64,000 bases of DNA from the NCBI GenBank assembly GCA_000953735.1, contig LN554852.1, positions 4,785,846 through 4,849,845 of the forward strand. The letters run 5' to 3'. This DNA is from Moritella viscosa. GTDB lineage: Bacteria > Pseudomonadota > Gammaproteobacteria > Enterobacterales > Moritellaceae. Numbering within the stretch: position 1 is the stretch's first letter; each line of letters opens with the position of its first letter. The translations under genes and the position numbers were made by a program. The notes under the pieces are model-generated. The model saw nothing but the letters and a program-made list of their open reading frames with translations, was not told the DNA's origin and did not search any database. This document shows, piece by piece, positions 60,586-64,000 of this stretch.

Positions 60586-63500
60586 CACTTATTCCTTGTA
60601 GTTTCCGACTCTGCAGCGTTGATTAATTTATCGGGCACTGCAATCTGTTTTTTATTCCGTTTTACTTCCGTAAATACCGGATTGTCAAAGTCACCACTGA
60701 CATTAAATTTAAGCTCAGTGATCACTTCAAGCACAGGCTCCAAGATCTTCGATAAGGCAAATACAGCCAATGCTGTTGTTGGCGTGACTGCAAACGCAGT
60801 CAATACCGGTAAACTCGACGTCACATCAGGAAAAAAGCTTAAATTATAATTAATGGTGCGAGTCACTAAATCAAGGTAGCCGCTACCGGTAATTTTACCA
60901 CTGCTTGAATTCAACAAAAAATCACGATTATGAATCGCACCATCAGCAATCTGTAATGATGCCTGCATTGATGAATACGGTAAACCATCATTATACACAT
61001 CACTAAAATCTAAACTTAATCGTTTCACTAATGACTGTAAGCTCAGCACACTTAAAAAACGAGTACCTTTATCACTAACATTAGAGATCCGCCCTGCTTT
61101 CGTTATTATCGTGGCGTGACCACTCAACGAGTCACCATCAATATTAAAAGGTTGATCTTGCCAAGCAAGACTAAAGTCCACATCGGCAGGCGTTTTCGCT
61201 AACGGGCTAATTAATCCTAAGCCCGTCATAAATTCTTCAACACTTTTGGTTTTTAACTCACCCTGTAATTGAGTCGATTGATTACCTTCTTTATCTGTGA
61301 ACCAACGCCCAGTCATGGCGACTTTTGAATGTTCCATATCAATATCAAGAGCTTTAAGTGTTAAGCCAGACGTACTTTTAATCACTTTTGCAGATGTACT
61401 TCCTAAATTAATTTTTCCCAGAATACAAGCTCCACAATTGAAATTGAAACCGGGAACATCTTGCCAGACAAGTGCTGCTGATTTGGTTTCTTGTGCAACG
61501 TCTGCATCATTAGTTGCATCTGACGGTAGTACCAGATCAGGCAAATAAAGATAATCAAAGTCGATATTTATATTACCGGTATCCGGAATAACAACCGAAC
61601 CATTAAACTCACTCGCTTTAAGATCAATACCCCAGTTATGATAACTTTTTGTCGCCGTTATCGTTAAATCATTCAAAGGCTGTTGATAGTAAACCGTATT
61701 TGCTACCGAGATTTTTATTGAGGATAAGGGTTCCACCGTACTACTCACATCAAATTCACTGTCAGGTAATCCGCCATACCATAATAGCCACTCGGCAATA
61801 TCAAGCTGATCAACATTGACAACGATAGCATTGGCCGAATCACTTATCAGCAGTTCATCAGCATGACCAATCTGTACTAATGATTGAATAAGTTCTAGCT
61901 GTTCCTTCGCATAATTAACCTGTCCAGAAAAATACATCGCATCACTGGCGGTTAATTGAATACTCGCTTGCTTATCATTACCAACCACAGAAATATTAGT
62001 TGGCCAATCCTGAGTAGCTATTTTTTCTAATGGCATAGGTAAATCGAGTGTTAGGTTTTGTAAGTCACTCTGCACATCAAATTCATAGTTAAATCCTTGT
62101 TCAGGAAACACCATGTTTAATGAGCCTTTCCAGTCTATACCACCAGAAGCATATTGCTGATATTGTGGCATTAACTGAGCCATAATATTATTACTTTGCC
62201 ACTGACCAGCAAGTTCAACATTTACCTGATAATGCGCATTTTTCTGCCCACTACGAAAGCGAACATCAAGTGGTTCGCCGAGTAATTTTGCCGTTAACGG
62301 TGTCGATAACAAACCATCATCATCAAATGTGAAACTGCCGTTAACATCAGTAAAGGTCAAATCAAGCGCAGGCAAGTACATACGGTCATTAACTAAGTCT
62401 ATGTCCCCTTTTACCACCACTTGAGCATCATCGGTAAATGGAATAACAATATCTATTTTCCCATTAATATCACCTGAAACTTGGAGACTGTTTAACGCAT
62501 TAGTCACTTCAGGTAACGGACTGGAATCAATAAGGGATTTGGCTTGCGCGCCCGTCGTCTTAAATTGCGCTTGAATACCAAGCGCTTTCACATCCCCTAA
62601 ACGAGGCAGTTGCAAGTCCACACGAGAGATCGCGACTTGATCCAAGTTACCTTTTCGGGATGACATAAATAAATCATCGTTTTTAAATAATAACTCAAGT
62701 TCTAAGTCGGTTACGCTTGGCCATTGTGAATCAAAAGCAAACACAGCATCAACGACATTCAGCTTAGTTTGGAATATTCCATCGCCATTACGATAAGGAT
62801 AATTAGCAAATTCACCAAACCACAACAATTGGCCATTATCGGCATAGCCTTGTTTTAATGCACCACGAAGATAATCAATTAATGCTTCACCCATATATTC
62901 GCTTGGGTAGTAATAAAATGCTTTACTGGCATCACGTAATTTAAGATCACCTGCAAGGCTTAAAAAAGCATTAGCGTTAGTGGGGATATCTAATAAAAAT
63001 TGACTATCGAGGACAATCTCTGGAGTATCAAGGGTAATTTTATCGGCGATGATCTCAATACCATTGCCATTCTTGCTATCAACATCTTCTGTATTACTGT
63101 AACGACGCCAGATAAAGTCTGTCGAAAATTGATTAACCCGAATAGGATGCTCTAAGTGGTGGCTAAGATCTAATTCCGCATCAGTCATATCAATGCTGAC
63201 CTTGCCAGCCTCTAAACTACCCGTTAGTGCAATATCGGCATTCTCAATACTAGGAAAACCCTGCCAACTTTGTAGCTGTAGACCATCAACCTTCAATTGA
63301 TAGCTTAACTGAGTCCAGTCTTGCAGTGGTACTTTAACCTTAATATCATGGACTAATCCGTGTGGATATAGGGTTTTAAGATCTTTAAACAAGGCTTCAT
63401 CAACATGACGAGACAGGGCCACCATAGGTGCCAAGTTAGACAGCTCAAGTTGATTTACAGCGGCAAGTATTTCACCTTTTTGCTGTCTGACTTGTATATC

Positions 63501-64000
63501 AAGTTGCGGCCACATAATACCATTGGTGACCAGCGCCAGATCATGACTGTCTAATTGCCACCCAGAATCGGTTAATTGCCATTGTAAATAACCACCCCAG
63601 ATATTCAAACTTTGTTGTCGAGTTTCATTTTGCCAAGTGAAGGTTGAAGGCTGTAATTGTAATAATGCCGATGTCGGTTTGTTATTGACAATATCAATCC
63701 AACTTTCGAAGCTTAATACGCCTTGTTTTAAGCCTTCGCGTTTAAACAATACTTTTTCAAACCAATTAGACAAACTCATGTTCTCTGCCTGAACATACAC
63801 TTGACCACTGACATTGGTTAAATCATTTTTGGCACTCGTCACATCGACCATGATACGTAAATTATTATCGGCAATATCATCATTAATGTATGCCCAACCG
63901 TCTCCACGGTGGCGACGACCTTGATTTAACCAAGCAAATTCACGGATATGAATAACTTTTTCTTCACCTGCAGGCGTTAATACCCGTAAGTTACTATTGG
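60585..64000 (-). CDS. yhdP: AsmA-like intermembrane phospholipid transporter YhdP, 5' end cut by window edge
   Basis: The frame is open from the window edge at 64000 to the stop at 60585: about 1138 residues, the bulk of a protein of around 1270-1300. YhdP forms a long beta-taco bridge between the membranes and carries phospholipid to the outer membrane with TamB and YdbH. It has the DUF3971 and AsmA-2 repeats: many beta-rich segments such as GDLKLRDASKAFYYYPSEYMG in parts, WLLWYGGLPDSEFDVS, and a C-terminal RTINYNLSFFPDVTSSLPVLTA in parts with LEVITELKFNVSGDFDNPVF in parts. The first Met inside the window (63851) is internal, as coding sequence continues upstream. Confidence 0.95.
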   Translation of the reverse strand, partial: NSNLRVLTPAGEEKVIHIREFAWLNQGRRHRGDGWAYINDDIADNNLRIMVDVTSAKNDLTNVSGQVYVQAENMSLSNWFEKVLFKREGLKQGVLSFESWIDIVNNKPTSALLQLQPSTFTWQNETRQQSLNIWGGYLQWQLTDSGWQLDSHDLALVTNGIMWPQLDIQVRQQKGEILAAVNQLELSNLAPMVALSRHVDEALFKDLKTLYPHGLVHDIKVKVPLQDWTQLSYQLKVDGLQLQSWQGFPSIENADIALTGSLEAGKVSIDMTDAELDLSHHLEHPIRVNQFSTDFIWRRYSNTEDVDSKNGNGIEIIADKITLDTPEIVLDSQFLLDIPTNANAFLSLAGDLKLRDASKAFYYYPSEYMGEALIDYLRGALKQGYADNGQLLWFGEFANYPYRNGDGIFQTKLNVVDAVFAFDSQWPSVTDLELELLFKNDDLFMSSRKGNLDQVAISRVDLQLPRLGDVKALGIQAQFKTTGAQAKSLIDSSPLPEVTNALNSLQVSGDINGKIDIVIPFTDDAQVVVKGDIDLVNDRMYLPALDLTFTDVNGSFTFDDDGLLSTPLTAKLLGEPLDVRFRSGQKNAHYQVNVELAGQWQSNNIMAQLMPQYQQYASGGIDWKGSLNMVFPEQGFNYEFDVQSDLQNLTLDLPMPLEKIATQDWPTNISVVGNDKQASIQLTASDAMYFSGQVNYAKEQLELIQSLVQIGHADELLISDSANAIVVNVDQLDIAEWLLWYGGLPDSEFDVSSTVEPLSSIKISVANTVYYQQPLNDLTITATKSYHNWGIDLKASEFNGSVVIPDTGNINIDFDYLYLPDLVLPSDATNDADVAQETKSAALVWQDVPGFNFNCGACILGKINLGSTSAKVIKSTSGLTLKALDIDMEHSKVAMTGRWFTDKEGNQSTQLQGELKTKSVEEFMTGLGLISPLAKTPADVDFSLAWQDQPFNIDGDSLSGHATIITKAGRISNVSDKGTRFLSVLSLQSLVKRLSLDFSDVYNDGLPYSSMQASLQIADGAIHNRDFLLNSSSGKITGSGYLDLVTRTINYNLSFFPDVTSSLPVLTAFAVTPTTALAVFALSKILEPVLEVITELKFNVSGDFDNPVFTEVKRNKKQIAVPDKLINAAESETTRNK

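Overview
This window is a stretch of core chromosome from a low-GC, Gram-negative gammaproteobacterium. Gene content and order resemble marine Alteromonadales/Vibrionales-type genomes (Moritella, Shewanella, Psychromonas, Vibrio). A Moritella-like organism is my inference; no sequence search was possible. Supporting marks are a meso-DAP-type MurE (DNPR motif), LpxC/KdsD/KdsC/Lpt genes for LPS, a cytochrome bc1 complex whose cytochrome b has PVWY, and RNase P RNA of the E. coli type. No mobile element, CRISPR array, phage, toxin cassette, tRNA or rRNA was seen.

Layout. (1) 1-7.7 kb: partial ampD (-), then on + a membrane-anchored retropepsin-like protease, nadC, the type IV pilus genes pilA-pilB-pilC-pilD, coaE and yacG. 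(2) 7.7-29.6 kb, all on -: the division and cell-wall (dcw) cluster in transcription order rsmH-ftsL-ftsI-murE-murF-mraY-murD-ftsW-murG-murC-ddlB-ftsQ-ftsA-ftsZ-lpxC, followed by an M23 peptidase, secA and mutT. Many junctions overlap as TAATG or ATGA. (3) 29.7-34.4 kb: rnpB and rsmI on -, then lpoA-yraN-diaA-dolP on +. (4) 34.5-42.1 kb on -: rplM-rpsI, petABC, sspA-sspB, plus coaA and zapE. (5) 42.3-45.3 kb on +: zapG, degQ, degS. (6) 45.4-46.9 kb on -: ibaG-murA. (7) 47.3-56.0 kb on +: yrbG-kdsD-kdsC-lptC-lptA-lptB-rpoN-hpf, then rapZ and mgtE. (8) 56.1-64 kb: pmbA (-), darP (+), tldD, a nitrilase-family hydrolase and the 5'-truncated yhdP (-).

The genes together build the envelope: peptidoglycan precursors (mur, ddl, mraY), septal synthesis (ftsI, ftsW, lpoA), the division machine (ftsQLAZ, zapE, zapG), LPS synthesis and export (lpxC, kdsCD, lptABC), protein export and quality control (secA, degQ, degS, sspAB), and respiration (petABC).

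I see no new system here. The main anomalies are an apparent +1 frameshift in the essential secA gene, and several genes missing from otherwise conserved blocks: mraZ before rsmH, zapD between coaE and yacG, mla genes next to ibaG, and ptsN/npr around rapZ. Other points of interest are structured intergenic hairpins, a candidate sigma-E promoter before degQ, and a retropepsin gene between ampD and nadC.
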